Source of the DNA: Enterocloster bolteae
GTDB taxonomy: Bacteria; Bacillota_A; Clostridia; Lachnospirales; Lachnospiraceae
DNA length: 8,701 nt
Direction of reading: 5' to 3'
Assembly: GCA_021769025.1 (NCBI GenBank)
Contig: JAETTS010000090.1
Location: 1-8,701, forward strand
Positions 1 to 6,400 of the stretch are shown in pieces. Below the pieces are notes generated by a model. The model worked only from the letters and a program-made list of their open reading frames with translations. It did not search any database and was not told the origin of the DNA. The stretch's first letter is position 1, and each line of letters begins with the position of its first letter. The position numbers and the translations under genes were made by a program.

Positions 1-1
1 G

Positions 2-742
2 TATCCGCTGTTTTCTGCAAAGTCTATGAGGAGAAGGGCCAATGCGGATCCCATGTTTACGGCTCTTATGATGGAGGCCAACGGGCTGGTTGATGTTACC
101 TTTGCCGGTCTGACTCATACTACTGGCGATGTGATTCTGGCGGCCCAGACAGTAATCGGGATGAAGAAGGGGATTTCTACGGTGTCCAGCTGTGGTATCT
201 TTAATATTCCAGGATATGAGGGGTCGGAGGGAAGTCTTCTTGGCTTTGGCGATTCTGCGGTCTGCGTCGATCCCAGTGGGGAGGATCTGGCAGGCATTGC
301 TATCTCTGCCTGTGAGACGGTTGCTGCTTTGACGGACTGGGAGCCCAGGTGCGCGCTGCTGTCTTATTCTACCTGTGGATCTGGCACAGGACAGATGGTG
401 GACAAAGTGGTGGAGGCTGTGAAGATTGCCAATAAAAAGAGGCCGGATCTGGCTATTGACGGGGAGTTCCAGCTGGATTCTGCCATCAATCCTAAGGTTG
501 CGGCCAAGAAGGTTCAGAGAGAGTCTAAGGTTGCAGGTAAGGCCAATATTATTATCTGGACGAATATTGATGTGGGAAATGTGGGGGTTAAGCTGGTTCA
601 GCAGTTTGCGCATGCAGATGCCTATGGCCCGTTCCTTCAGGGCTTCAATAAGATTGTCTGCGACTGCTCCAGAAGCGCGCCTGTATCGGAACTGGTTGGC
701 AATGTAGTCATGAGCTGTGTTAGAGCGCAGAGAAATGGGTGA
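2..742 (+). CDS. Phosphate acyltransferase (phosphotransacetylase/phosphotransbutyrylase family), 5'-truncated
   Basis: This enzyme would catalyse acyl-CoA + Pi to acyl phosphate + CoA in the cytoplasm. The frame is open from base 2, so the gene begins before the window and only the C-terminal 246 residues are present (the family is about 300-330 aa). Fragment residues show the family pattern in order: ADPMF (15-19), the GLTHTTGDV segment (36-44), LSYSTCGSGTG (120-130), RPDLAIDGEFQLDSAINP (147-164), KVAGKAN (176-182) and an SR pair (223-224) corresponding to the active-site Ser-Arg of Pta. These motifs resemble acetyl-type Pta more than classical Ptb, yet the next gene, 4 nt downstream, is a butyrate-type kinase. 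Acyl specificity is therefore open: acetyl, propionyl, butyryl, branched-chain or another acyl group. The ATG at 26 is internal, since conserved sequence begins right around it. Family certain, substrate inferred. Confidence 0.88.
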   Translation, partial: YPLFSAKSMRRRANADPMFTALMMEANGLVDVTFAGLTHTTGDVILAAQTVIGMKKGISTVSSCGIFNIPGYEGSEGSLLGFGDSAVCVDPSGEDLAGIAISACETVAALTDWEPRCALLSYSTCGSGTGQMVDKVVEAVKIANKKRPDLAIDGEFQLDSAINPKVAAKKVQRESKVAGKANIIIWTNIDVGNVGVKLVQQFAHADAYGPFLQGFNKIVCDCSRSAPVSELVGNVVMSCVRAQRNG

Positions 743-746
743 TCGT

Positions 747-1859
747 ATGGGATATAAAATTTTTGCAGTCAATCCTGGTTCTACTTCTACCAAGATTGCA
801 TTGTTTGATGGTGATAAGAAGTTATTCAGTGTAAATGTTTCTCATGATGCAGAGAAGTTAAAGGAGTTTGCCACCATTGCACAGCAGCTTCCTTACCGCG
901 AGGAGACGATAAGCAGCCTGCTTGAGGAAAACAAGGTGGATTTAAACAAAGTTGATGCGTTCGTAGGCAGGGGCGGCGGTCTGTTAGGGGTAGAGGGCGG
1001 AACGTATGCTGTCAATGATATTTTGCTGGATCATGCGGTAAACATCGCAAACGGCGTGCCTCATCCTGCAACCCTGGGCCCTCAGCTGGCCCATAAGTAT
1101 GCTGAAATTTATGGCAAGAAGGCGTATGTTGTGAATCCGCCGGACACGGATGAGCTTCAGGATGCTGCCAGGGTATCTGGCATCAAGGGTGTGTACCGCA
1201 ATGTGCATCTTCATGCCCTTAATCTGAAGGAGACTGCAATCCGCCATGCGGAGGCTATGGGGAAACGGTATGAGGACTGCAATTTTATTGTCTGCCATAT
1301 CGGCGGCGGCGTGTCGGTTAGTGCCCATGACCACGGAAAGATGATTGACGGGAATGACATTGTAGGCGGCGACGGGCCTATGGCTCCTACCAGATGCGGT
1401 GCAATTCCGGTGATTGAGATCTTGAATTATATGGAAAGGACAGGAGCGGACGTAAAAGAGGTTAAGAGTCTGATTGTGAAGAATGGTGGTTTTGTTTCTC
1501 TTCTGGGAACTTCGGATGCCAGGGAAGTAACTGCCCGTATTGCAGAGGGGGACAAACAGGCAGAGCTGGTCTGGAACGCGTTTATCTATCAGATTGAGAA
1601 GTTCATCGGCTCTATGGCGGCTGCCTTGAAAGGAAAGGTGGACGGTATCCTTCTTGGAGGCGGTATTGTCTATGACAAGGGCCTGGTGGAAACGATTACG
1701 GAGGATTGTGGTTTTATCGCACCGGTTTCTGCCTATCCGGGGGAGTTTGAGATGGAGGCAATGGCTGCAGGCGTGATCCGTGTTCTGGAAGGGAAAGAGG
1801 AATTAAAGGAATACCTGGGTGTTCCTGCTTGGAAAGGTTTTGATTTTGATGAAAAATAA
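747..1859 (+). CDS. buk: Butyrate-type acyl kinase (acetate/butyrate kinase family)
   Basis: Acyl phosphate + ADP to free acid + ATP, the substrate-level phosphorylation step paired with the upstream acyltransferase. The 370-aa product is close to butyrate kinases (about 355-360 aa) and shorter than acetate kinase (about 400). ASKHA-fold motifs visible are the N-terminal phosphate loop NPGSTSTK (9-16), VGRGGG (73-78), PHPATLGP (105-112), a Buk-like VNPPDTDEL (129-137), HALNLK (156-161), CHIGGGVSVSAHDHG (183-197), LLGTSDARE (252-260) and GILLGGGIVYD (300-310). I chose ATG 747 because the conserved MGYKIFAVNPGS begins there and GGTGATC (739-745) provides a Shine-Dalgarno match. A GTG at 717 would overlap the previous gene. 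The segment GGDGPMAPTRCGAIP (207-221) differs from the DGEGPFSPERSG form I recall for classical butyrate kinases, so it may act on a different short or branched acyl group. Confidence 0.88.
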   Translation: MGYKIFAVNPGSTSTKIALFDGDKKLFSVNVSHDAEKLKEFATIAQQLPYREETISSLLEENKVDLNKVDAFVGRGGGLLGVEGGTYAVNDILLDHAVNIANGVPHPATLGPQLAHKYAEIYGKKAYVVNPPDTDELQDAARVSGIKGVYRNVHLHALNLKETAIRHAEAMGKRYEDCNFIVCHIGGGVSVSAHDHGKMIDGNDIVGGDGPMAPTRCGAIPVIEILNYMERTGADVKEVKSLIVKNGGFVSLLGTSDAREVTARIAEGDKQAELVWNAFIYQIEKFIGSMAAALKGKVDGILLGGGIVYDKGLVETITEDCGFIAPVSAYPGEFEMEAMAAGVIRVLEGKEELKEYLGVPAWKGFDFDEK

Positions 1860-3075
1860 TCTTGACAAAAGAAGATGGCTGATCTTAATCGCAGCCTGTC
1901 TGATCAATCTCTGCATTGGATCTCTGTATGCGTGGAGTATTTTTGCAATACCCATGGCGGATTATCTCAGTGAACTGACAGGAAAAGAGATTGCCAGCCT
2001 GTCCATTGTCTTTACCATTGCCAATGGTGTGGGCCCTGTCACCATGATTGCAGGCGGTGCAATTACTAAAAAAATCGGGCCGAAGATGGTTGTGATCCTT
2101 GGCGGCATGCTTTTTGCTGCTGGCATGATTTCCTCTGGTTTTGTCACCAGCGCCGGGCTTTTGATGGTTACATACGGCGTGTTGGTAGGCCTGGGGGTGG
2201 GTATGGTATATGGCTGCACCATCTCCAATACCATCCGGTTTTTCCCGGATAAGAGGGGGCTTATCGGAGGGATCGCCACGGCTTCTTATGGAATCAGTTC
2301 GGTTTTGGTTCCTTTTGCTGCCAATATGCTGATTCGGATGGCAGGTGTAACTGCCTCCTTTAAGATCCTGGGCATTGTCATGCTGGTTGTCATTGTTCTT
2401 GCGTCTGCCTTTATTGAGAAGTGTCCCGACGGATATGCGCCTGCCGGATATACGGCATCATCAGGAAATGGAAAAGCCATCCGGGAGTATTCCTGGATGG
2501 AAATGCTGAGGGAGCCTTTGTTCTATGTGATGCTTTTGGTTCTCTGCTGCGGCGCAACTTCAGGAATGATGATTATTTCTCAGGCATCGCCTCTTGCGCA
2601 GAGGGTGCTTTCGATTTCTGCCGATGCAGCGGCATCCATTGTTTCTGCTATTGCTCTTTTTAATACCATTGGCCGTATTATTGCTGGGGGAATCTCTGAC
2701 AGGCTGGGGCCGGTTGCCACTATCCGCTGTATTTTTGCAGGCTCTATTCTTGGCCTTGGTCTGATGTACATAGCTGTTGGAGGGGGAGCTGGTATCTGTT
2801 TTTACATGGGTGCTTATGTGACTGCTCTGATGTTTGGCTCTATCATGGGGATCTACCCTGGTTTTACTGCCTCTCAGTTTGGACCGAAGAGCAATGGCGT
2901 GAATTTTGGCATTATGTTTATCGGGTTTGCCCTGGCAGGGTACATAGGGCCGACGATTCTCTCCAAGCTGTATCTTTCTACGGGAAGTGATTCTATGGCG
3001 TTGCTGCTGGCTATGGGGCTTGGCGCAGTGGGGCTGGTATTTGCCTTTGTGCTTAGCAGATTTAAGAAAAACTAA
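1849..3075 (+). CDS. MFS carboxylate transporter, oxalate:formate antiporter (OFA) family
   Basis: A 408-aa inner-membrane carrier with about 12 hydrophobic segments, the usual MFS length. OFA-type marks are the first helix with SLYAWSIF (25-32), the loop FFPDKRGLIGG (131-141), GRIIAGGISDRLGP (275-288, the MFS motif repeated in the C half) and FGPKSNGVNFGIMF (344-357) before helix 11. The family moves small carboxylates (oxalate/formate; other members lactate- or pyruvate-related). The basic residue of helix 11 used by OxlT (a Lys) is not evident here, so oxalate exchange is not supported. ATG 1849 overlaps the kinase by 11 nt, indicating translational coupling, with GGAAAGG at 1831-1837 as ribosome site; the in-frame upstream ATG at 1819 lies within kinase coding sequence. 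In context it probably imports the acid precursor or exports the acid product, possibly by exchange. Confidence 0.85.
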   Translation: MKNNLDKRRWLILIAACLINLCIGSLYAWSIFAIPMADYLSELTGKEIASLSIVFTIANGVGPVTMIAGGAITKKIGPKMVVILGGMLFAAGMISSGFVTSAGLLMVTYGVLVGLGVGMVYGCTISNTIRFFPDKRGLIGGIATASYGISSVLVPFAANMLIRMAGVTASFKILGIVMLVVIVLASAFIEKCPDGYAPAGYTASSGNGKAIREYSWMEMLREPLFYVMLLVLCCGATSGMMIISQASPLAQRVLSISADAAASIVSAIALFNTIGRIIAGGISDRLGPVATIRCIFAGSILGLGLMYIAVGGGAGICFYMGAYVTALMFGSIMGIYPGFTASQFGPKSNGVNFGIMFIGFALAGYIGPTILSKLYLSTGSDSMALLLAMGLGAVGLVFAFVLSRFKKN

Positions 3076-3084
3076 AGGCTGGCT

Positions 3085-3975
3085 ATGGATATTACGATCA
3101 ATAAGGGACGGGTAAAGGAAATCATGGAGAGTTTTCACATACTGACCGGAATCACCTTGGTTTTGATCTGTACGGATGGGAAAACGATCTTAAAGTATCC
3201 GGAGGGGAATAATGTGTTCTGCAGCTGCATGAAAGCAGGGAAACGGACGGGGAAGCTGTGTATGGAGTGTGATGAAAGGGCGCTGGAGTACTGCAGAATG
3301 GAGAACGCACTCTATATGTATCACTGTCATGCCGGGCTTTTAGAGGCATGTATGCCCCTTTTTCTGGAGAGAGAAGTGGTGGGCTACCTTATGCTTGGGC
3401 AGATCACGGATGACCCGGATAAGAAACGGCTGGGGCGGCGTCTGGCTCAGTATATACAGTACAACTGCAGGGATGGGCTGGATGAAGTTTTTAGAATGGA
3501 TCCGGAGCGGATAAAACAGGTTCTCTCAAGGGAGGAATCTTATGGATCGGAGATTTTATATTGCACAAAGGAAACCATTCATGCGGCTACTGTGCTGATG
3601 AATGCCTGTTCTTCTTACCTGATTTCTGAAAAGAATATTCAGAAAAAGAAGAAACATTTTGTAGAAAGGCTGGATGAGTATCTGGAACTACATTTATCGG
3701 AACCGATTACTGTTCAGCAGATATGCAGGTATTTTGGAATGGGAAGAACCAGCTTGTATGATTTGTGCAATCAGATCCTGGATACCAGCATTGGAGATTA
3801 TATTCAGACGTTCCGGTTTATGAAGGCTATGGACATGATTATGACGGGAAATCATACGATTCCCGTCATTGCTGAAACCTGCGGCTATTCTAATCCGGAA
3901 TATTTTTGCAGGATCTTTAAAAGGGAGACTGGGGTTTCGGCAAGGGTGTATATGGAGAAGTTCCGTGCAAATTAG
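3085..3975 (+). CDS. PocR sensor domain / AraC-type transcriptional regulator
   Basis: A 296-aa regulator. Residues about 8-165 match the PocR ligand-binding domain: a TGITLVLICTDGK strand region (21-33), then a cysteine-rich core with C46, C48, C59, C62, C70, C81 and C89, HAGLLEACMPL (82-92) and GYLMLGQITD (100-109). A linker with KKKK (187-190) leads to an AraC/XylS DNA-binding domain at about 193-295. It carries two helix-turn-helix units, ITVQQICRYFGMGRTSLYDL (208-227) and IPVIAETCGYSNPEYFCRIF (259-278), followed by the family's FKRETGVS signature. PocR domains sense small metabolites in cobalamin/propanediol and related catabolic pathways. ATG 3085 has AAAGG 6 nt upstream and sits 9 nt after the transporter stop, so it is co-transcribed with the acyl-phosphate genes. 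It likely activates them, and perhaps the convergent reductase gene; its ligand is unknown. Confidence 0.9.
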   Translation: MDITINKGRVKEIMESFHILTGITLVLICTDGKTILKYPEGNNVFCSCMKAGKRTGKLCMECDERALEYCRMENALYMYHCHAGLLEACMPLFLEREVVGYLMLGQITDDPDKKRLGRRLAQYIQYNCRDGLDEVFRMDPERIKQVLSREESYGSEILYCTKETIHAATVLMNACSSYLISEKNIQKKKKHFVERLDEYLELHLSEPITVQQICRYFGMGRTSLYDLCNQILDTSIGDYIQTFRFMKAMDMIMTGNHTIPVIAETCGYSNPEYFCRIFKRETGVSARVYMEKFRAN

Positions 3976-4010
3976 TGCGGGATCAAACGTAAGAAAGGGC
4001 GGTATACGTC

Positions 4011-4078
4011 GAAGGAGGCTGGTACATTGCTGCATTCATTTACTCGCAAATTAGTGCAGCGATGTACCAGCCTCTTTC
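4011..4078 (+). terminator. Long hairpin terminator after the acyl-phosphate operon
   Basis: Bases 4011-4034 pair with 4055-4078 as a 24-bp stem that is complete if two G-U wobbles are allowed; the inner 20 bp (4015-4034 with 4055-4074) contain just one wobble. The loop is 20 nt (4035-4054), and T-rich sequence (tttctttt) follows the GC-rich part of the stem on the + strand. It lies 35 nt after the regulator stop codon, between convergent genes. The T tract is on the + side only, so it should end the + operon; on the minus strand it could still protect the 3' end of the reductase transcript. The stem is longer and the loop larger than in most intrinsic terminators, so a dispersed palindromic element is an alternative. 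Confidence 0.7.
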
Positions 4079-4123
4079 TTTTATGTAGGAGAATAATATG
4101 AAATGGTGAAAGGCAGTATGAAT

Positions 4124-6079
4124 TTATAAGTCTCTTGCTACAAAGTACCCCTGGGAGATGGCCTGTGTTACCTGACCGGGCTTTACACAGTCACCGATGG
4201 TATAGAATTCTTTGGTGAGGCCGGCAAGGTCTTTCACAGTATCAAAGCGGGGACGAACTCCTGCACAGAGAACGACGGTATCGGCTTCTACCATCAGGGG
4301 ATTGCCGTCTTTATTTTCACACAGAACCCCTTGGTCTGTTATTTCAACAGCTCTGGTATTTACCATGGAGGTAATATATTTTTGGAATTGTTCTTTCAGC
4401 GCCATGGCATGGAACTGGTTGGCATCAGCGGCAATGGCTTCTCTCATCTCGATGATGGTAACGGTTTTCCCCATATGTGCCAGGTTAATACCAGTTTCTG
4501 CACCGATGAGGCCGCCGCCCAGAATGGCGATCCGCTGGCCCAGGGCATCTGTGTCTGCCTCGCAATTGGTTGCCAGAACAACATTTTTTCCATCAATTCC
4601 TTTGATCGGAGGAATGATGGGCTCTGCGCCCACGCCTGCAATCAGGACATCTGGTTCTTCTGCCTCCACATAGGCACGATCTACAAAGGTGTTCAGGCGG
4701 ACATCTATCTTTTCGTTTTCCACACGTCTTTTTAACACCTTCATGAGACGGTACAGATCTCCTTTAAAGGGAACGTGTTCTGCAAATTTTAAGGAGCCGC
4801 CTAAGGAGTCGGTGTTATCGCAGAGGATTACCTCGTGTCCCCGTCTGGCCGCAGTGATGGCAGCCTCCATTCCGCCGGGGCCTCCGCCTACTACCATAAC
4901 CTTCTTCTTTTCTGTCACAGGGGCATAATAATACTTGCAGTCCAGCTCATGGCCGATCACCGGGTTTACAGCACAGGAGACAACAGTGCTGCGAACGATG
5001 GAATCAAAGCAGTGATAGCAGCGCAGGCAGGGAGTGATATCTTCTGCATGGCCGGCCTGGGCTTTTTTGGGGAAGCAGGGATCTGCAATCAGCTGTCGGC
5101 CGATCTCTACCATATCTGCTTTGCCGGAGGCGATGATCTCTTCTGCCAGTTCCGGAGTGTTGATGGTGCCTACGGCGGCAACTGGAATGTAAACATGTTT
5201 TTTTATCTCTGCTGCAAGGTATACATTGCACCCATAGTCCAGGAACATGTGAGGATGGGTCCGCACGAACAGGCCTTCGCCTTCATGGGATGCTGCAGAT
5301 ACATTGATCATATCTACCTTATCCTGAAGCATTTCGGCGACTTTGCAGTAATCTTCCAGATGAAGGGCACCTTCGATAAAGTCATCGCCATTGAGGCGAA
5401 GCTCAATAGGAAAGTGAGGGCCTACTGCCTTACGGACAGCATCAATGGCCATAATCAGAAAACGGGCGCGGTTTTCTAAAGAACCGCCGAATTCATCGGT
5501 TCTGTGATTCTCCACAGGGGAAAAGAACTGGTTGAATAACCAGCCGTGGGCAGCATGAACCATCAGCATATCGAATCCGCAGTCTTTTACTCTTTTTGCT
5601 GCGATGGCATACTGGTCCACAATGTGTTCAATCATTTCCCTGCTTATCTCGTAGACATGCTCGCCTGTAGGAAGATCTTCCTCACTGGGGCCGTAGGCAA
5701 GGCGGCCGGAGGTTTCATCGCCGCCGATACTGGCAAGGCCTGCGTATTTTCCACCATGGGACAGCTCGATGTTAGCCAGTGCGCCATGGCGCTTGATGGC
5801 CATGGCCGTGTGGGTTAAGCCAGGCATACACTCCGGGTCATCTAAATGAATCTGGCGGTTGTGAGACTCACCGGTCTCCGTATCAGTGATACTCTCACCT
5901 AAGGTTACCACAGCAGCGCCGCCCCGGGCCTTCTGCTCGTAATAATTGACATCAAAAACAGTGAGGCGCCCATCAGGAGTCAGATCCATCATGCCGGTGG
6001 GGGCTGCGATAATGCGGTTTTTTAAGGTGACGCTGCCGATCTGGATCGGCGAGAATAAGTGAGGATACTTTTGTTTCAT
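4124..6079 (-). CDS. FMN/4Fe-4S/FAD NADH-dependent ene-reductase (2,4-dienoyl-CoA reductase / BaiCD / TMADH class)
   Basis: A 651-aa flavoprotein of the usual family length. Residues 1-340 form an old-yellow-enzyme TIM barrel: FSPIQIGSVTLKNRI (9-23), HAAHGWLFNQFFSP (175-188), the R-T-D-E-FGGS-L-ENR-RF motif (193-207) and GRQLIADP (327-334). A 4Fe-4S site follows with C351, C354, C357 and C369 (CX2CX2CX11C). The C-terminal half has FAD- and NADH-binding Rossmann motifs, GGGPGGMEAA (398-407) and GGGLIGAETG (521-530), and TIGDC (627-631). It would pass NADH electrons to an activated C=C bond in the cytoplasm; relatives reduce enoates, dienoyl-CoAs or bile-acid enones, or oxidise trimethylamine, and the substrate here is not determinable. 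W180 stands where many members have the tyrosine proton donor. The start is supported by AAAGAAAGGA a few bases upstream. Single gene, convergent with the PocR/AraC operon. Confidence 0.9.
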   Translation of the reverse strand: MKQKYPHLFSPIQIGSVTLKNRIIAAPTGMMDLTPDGRLTVFDVNYYEQKARGGAAVVTLGESITDTETGESHNRQIHLDDPECMPGLTHTAMAIKRHGALANIELSHGGKYAGLASIGGDETSGRLAYGPSEEDLPTGEHVYEISREMIEHIVDQYAIAAKRVKDCGFDMLMVHAAHGWLFNQFFSPVENHRTDEFGGSLENRARFLIMAIDAVRKAVGPHFPIELRLNGDDFIEGALHLEDYCKVAEMLQDKVDMINVSAASHEGEGLFVRTHPHMFLDYGCNVYLAAEIKKHVYIPVAAVGTINTPELAEEIIASGKADMVEIGRQLIADPCFPKKAQAGHAEDITPCLRCYHCFDSIVRSTVVSCAVNPVIGHELDCKYYYAPVTEKKKVMVVGGGPGGMEAAITAARRGHEVILCDNTDSLGGSLKFAEHVPFKGDLYRLMKVLKRRVENEKIDVRLNTFVDRAYVEAEEPDVLIAGVGAEPIIPPIKGIDGKNVVLATNCEADTDALGQRIAILGGGLIGAETGINLAHMGKTVTIIEMREAIAADANQFHAMALKEQFQKYITSMVNTRAVEITDQGVLCENKDGNPLMVEADTVVLCAGVRPRFDTVKDLAGLTKEFYTIGDCVKPGQVTQAISQGYFVARDL

Positions 6080-6158
6080 AGTTTTTCCTTTCTTTGATTG
6101 TATCGTTTTGTATTGATTGTGTAGATTGCGTTTTCTTCACGCGGTTATGGATAAATTA

Positions 6159-6186
6159 ATTATAAGAGAAGGAAAGCAGGTTTCAA
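6159..6186 (-). promoter_or_regulatory. Sigma-A-type promoter of the ene-reductase gene
   Basis: Read on the minus strand, TTGAAA (6186-6181, five of six consensus bases) is followed after 16 bp by TATAAT (6164-6159, perfect). Transcription would start near 6152, giving a leader of about 70 nt before the ATG at 6079. No other equally good pair was seen upstream of this gene. Confidence 0.65.
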
Positions 6187-6193
6187 AGGGAAG

Positions 6194-6220
6194 ATTGTCC
6201 CGAAACTTGTAAAATTGTCC
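6194..6220 (-). promoter_or_regulatory. Paired direct-repeat operator, candidate AraC-family activator site
   Basis: On the minus strand GGACAAT occurs at 6220-6214 and again at 6200-6194, exactly 20 bp apart and hence on the same face of the helix. The proximal copy lies 7 bp upstream of the -35 hexamer. Direct half-sites two turns apart abutting the -35 are typical of AraC/XylS activators. The binding protein is inferred; the PocR/AraC regulator at 3085-3975 is the only regulator of that type in view. Confidence 0.45.
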
Positions 6221-6274
6221 GGATTTTTTGTGACATTAAAATACTTTCTTATATCAGGTTAAACAGGTGAAGAT

Positions 6275-6325
6275 ATGGAAACGGCATGTTCGATTATGGG
6301 GAAAGGGTGCTGGAAGAATTTTTGA
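6275..6325 (+). CDS. Possible 16-codon leader ORF upstream of spoVT
   Basis: ATG 6275 opens a frame METACSIMGKGCWKNF ending in TGA, with AGGTGA (6265-6270) at ribosome-site distance. It matches no family I know, precedes the sigma-G-like spoVT promoter and has no clear promoter of its own (TTGTGA at 6228 and TATATC at 6250 are weak). It may well be chance. Confidence 0.15.
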   Translation: METACSIMGKGCWKNF

Positions 6326-6330
6326 TAAGC

Positions 6331-6360
6331 GCATAAAATTCCCTTACAGTACAGATACTA
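6331..6360 (+). promoter_or_regulatory. Sigma-G-like forespore promoter of spoVT
   Basis: GCATA (6331-6335) matches the sigma-G -35 form GMATR. After 18 bp, GATACTA (6354-6360) matches the -10 form CATNHTA except for its first base. A start near 6367 would leave a short leader containing GGAGG (6388-6392). In Bacillus subtilis spoVT is transcribed by sigma-G, so the match fits the gene. A vegetative reading of the same stretch (TTGATA at 6322-6327, 17 bp, TACAGT at 6345-6350) is possible but weaker at the -10. Confidence 0.5.
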
Positions 6361-6400
6361 CATCCAGAAACGGAAAGTACAGCAAATGGAGGAATGATTT

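Larger units (their letters stand above)
6080..6400. other. Divergent intergenic region between the reductase gene and spoVT
   Basis: These 321 bases hold no sizeable gene. From left to right they contain the reductase ribosome site and roughly 70-nt 5' leader, including two copies of TTGATTGT (6094-6101 and 6113-6120); the reductase promoter (6159-6186); two ATTGTCC repeats (6194-6200 and 6214-6220); a T-rich stretch; a possible 16-codon ORF (6275-6325); and the sigma-G-like spoVT promoter (6331-6360) with its GGAGG site (6388-6392). Confidence 0.7.

Noticed and set aside
26..28. ATG as the start of the acyltransferase
   Set aside because: The frame is open to the window edge and the family needs roughly 60-90 more N-terminal residues, so the gene is truncated by the window rather than short.
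717..719. GTG start for the kinase, giving ten extra residues
   Set aside because: Conserved sequence starts at ATG 747, which has a GGTGATC ribosome site; the GTG would overlap the upstream gene.
2560..3138. A 192-codon open frame on the minus strand inside the transporter gene
   Set aside because: It lies wholly opposite the transporter and the start of the regulator, has a composition typical of an antisense shadow (many Lys, Ser, Arg and His), and shows no recognisable domain or ribosome site.
4835..5479. A 214-codon open frame on the plus strand inside the ene-reductase gene
   Set aside because: Antisense to well-conserved FeS and FMN motifs of the reductase; its translation resembles no family.
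6322..6350. Sigma-A promoter TTGATA-17-TACAGT for spoVT
   Set aside because: The -10 is weak and the overlapping sigma-G-like boxes fit the gene's known regulation better; dual use cannot be excluded.
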